Assembly: GCA_002179805.1 (NCBI GenBank)
Contig: NAVB01001266.1
Coordinates: 1-17,509, forward strand
Length of the DNA: 17,509 nucleotides
Origin: Acanthamoeba lenticulata
Lineage: Eukaryota; Discosea; Longamoebia; Acanthamoebidae
Direction: 5' to 3'
Positions 16,710 through 17,509 of the stretch are shown piece by piece. The notes below the pieces were generated by a model that was not told the DNA's origin, made no database searches, and worked only from the letters and a program-made list of their open reading frames with translations. The position numbers were made by a program, and so were the translations under genes. Positions within the stretch are counted from its first letter, which is position 1; every line of letters begins with the position of its first letter.

Positions 16710-17509
16710 ATGAGGCGCTTGCCACAGGCAGGCACTTGTTGGCAATTCAATCACCGTCTGCGCCTACGACAGCCATCTCTGCGACCACTCTCCTCCGGCA
16801 GCGCTACAGTGGTTCGTGTTGGTCCGCCGCGCCCAGTGCCACCTTTCTAATCAGAACGACAGGAGGCACCAAGAAAGAGGAGCTGGTGCGCTGGGGCACC
16901 CTTCAGCTGGCTCCGTCCTACGGTGGCAGCAGTGATGTGAACGTACGATCCTATCCCTTCCATATGGAAGCAGCCTTGTGCATTCTCCGACGTCCCAGCA
17001 GGGCCAGCGTAACGTCGCGCGGCTCGAGAGTGAGATGTTCTTTGCCCACGCATTGGCGAGTGCGGAGGCTGGTGCCGCAGAATCGCTCTTCAAAAGGTGC
17101 AGCAGCATCCGTTCTCCTCTCCCTGCCTCAACCTGACAATGCACGTGGGCAAAGTTGCGTCGAACGGCGGCGGCGGGGCGAGCCTGCTGCCTACATCGTC
17201 GGACGGAAACAGTTTTGGGGCTTTGACTTAGTTGTCACGCCCGCCACGCTCATCCCTCGCCCAGAGACCGAAACCGTACGCCCCAGCTCTTCTTCTTCCT
17301 CAAATTCGTGCGAGCTCAATGGCGAGGCGTGCGTGCTGACGCCGCAGACCAGATTGTGGAGACGGCCCTCACACTTTGTGGCTCTCACCCACCGCGCCAC
17401 ATCCTCGACCTAGGCACAGGTCCGTCACCTCCACCAGCCTACATCATTGTAACTTTTTGAGATTGTTTTATTTATTTATTTATTTATAGGCTCTGGCTGC
17501 ATCGTCCTG
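16710..17509 (+). CDS. prmC: HemK/PrmC release-factor glutamine methyltransferase, 3' partial, probably mitochondrial
   Basis: Exons: 16710-16815, 16863-16942, 16999-17096, 17155-17275, 17353-17419, 17490->17509; 164 residues in frame to the window edge. Seen: [20 protein letters not shown], the hallmark [15 protein letters not shown], and [14 protein letters not shown] (SAM-binding motif I) split by the last intron. The catalytic NPPY lies outside the window. The enzyme methylates the Gln of the GGQ motif in class I release factors. The N-terminus [20 protein letters not shown] is Arg-rich with no acidic residue, as in a mitochondrial presequence, so it is likely the mitochondrial HEMK1/Mtq1-type enzyme. 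The C-terminal half is certain. Introns 1 (47 bp, 16816-16862) and 3 (17097-17154, AAAG acceptor) are my best fit and less certain. Only 113 bases separate it from the homeodomain gene stop. Confidence 0.88.
17465..17488 (+). repeat. (TTTA)n run at an intron acceptor
   Basis: About five TTTA units run directly into the TATAG acceptor of the HemK intron 17420-17489, acting as its pyrimidine/AT-rich tail. Simple repeats of this kind may vary in length. Confidence 0.75.

Noticed and set aside
17276..17343. A Ser-rich coding extension of HemK reading past the GTACGC at 17276.
   Set aside because: Splicing at 17276-17352 gives the exact family sequence PETETIVETAL, and reading through loses the SAM-binding motif frame.

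Overview
The window is a stretch of eukaryotic nuclear DNA, most likely from an amoebozoan close to Acanthamoeba (inference from style and gene content, about 75% sure). Exons are GC-rich and cut by many short introns. I could place 41 coding introns, mostly 47-150 bp, usually with GTA(C/T) donors and pyrimidine-rich YAG acceptors. Genes lie close together on both strands. Every spliced model below was checked by hand for continuous frame across all exons. No tRNA, rRNA, CRISPR array or intact transposon was seen.

Layout. 1-1551 (+): 3' part of a secreted EXORDIUM/phosphate-induced-1 family protein. 2036-3827 (-): ten-exon NDP-glucose 4,6-dehydratase, closest in style to the first domain of plant rhamnose synthase. 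4119-5050 (-): Rab-like small GTPase with a CAAX tail. 5453-6930 (-): FYVE zinc finger plus PH-like protein. 7924-8831 (+): leucine-rich-repeat protein with a myristoylation/palmitoylation N-terminus. 9321-10054 (-): secretory cyclophilin. 10323-12606 (-): FYVE-like plus TBC (Rab-GAP) protein. 12607-13972: low-GC stretch holding traces of a decayed or unresolved spliced gene. 13973-14868 (+): Pol-beta-superfamily nucleotidyltransferase with one apparent GC-AG intron. 15181-16596 (+): single-exon homeodomain protein with a CCAAT/TATA-rich upstream region. 16710-17509 (+): 5' part of a HemK/PrmC glutamine methyltransferase with a mitochondrial-type presequence, running off the window.

How the genes relate. 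Eukaryotic neighbours need not share a pathway, and there is no operon here. Still, the middle 8.5 kb holds a Rab GTPase, a PI3P-reader (FYVE-PH) and a FYVE-TBC Rab-GAP, all endosomal membrane-traffic parts, with a membrane-anchored LRR protein among them. The dehydratase (nucleotide-sugar supply) and the EXORDIUM-like and cyclophilin secretory proteins serve the cell surface or secretory route. HemK serves mitochondrial translation termination.

No clearly new multi-gene system was found. The most notable points are the Rab with Asp in place of the usual switch II Ala, the FYVE-TBC protein lacking the histidine pair of the PI3P motif, the GC-AG intron in a bacterial-type RNA-repair-like nucleotidyltransferase, and the gene relic at 12.9-13.7 kb.
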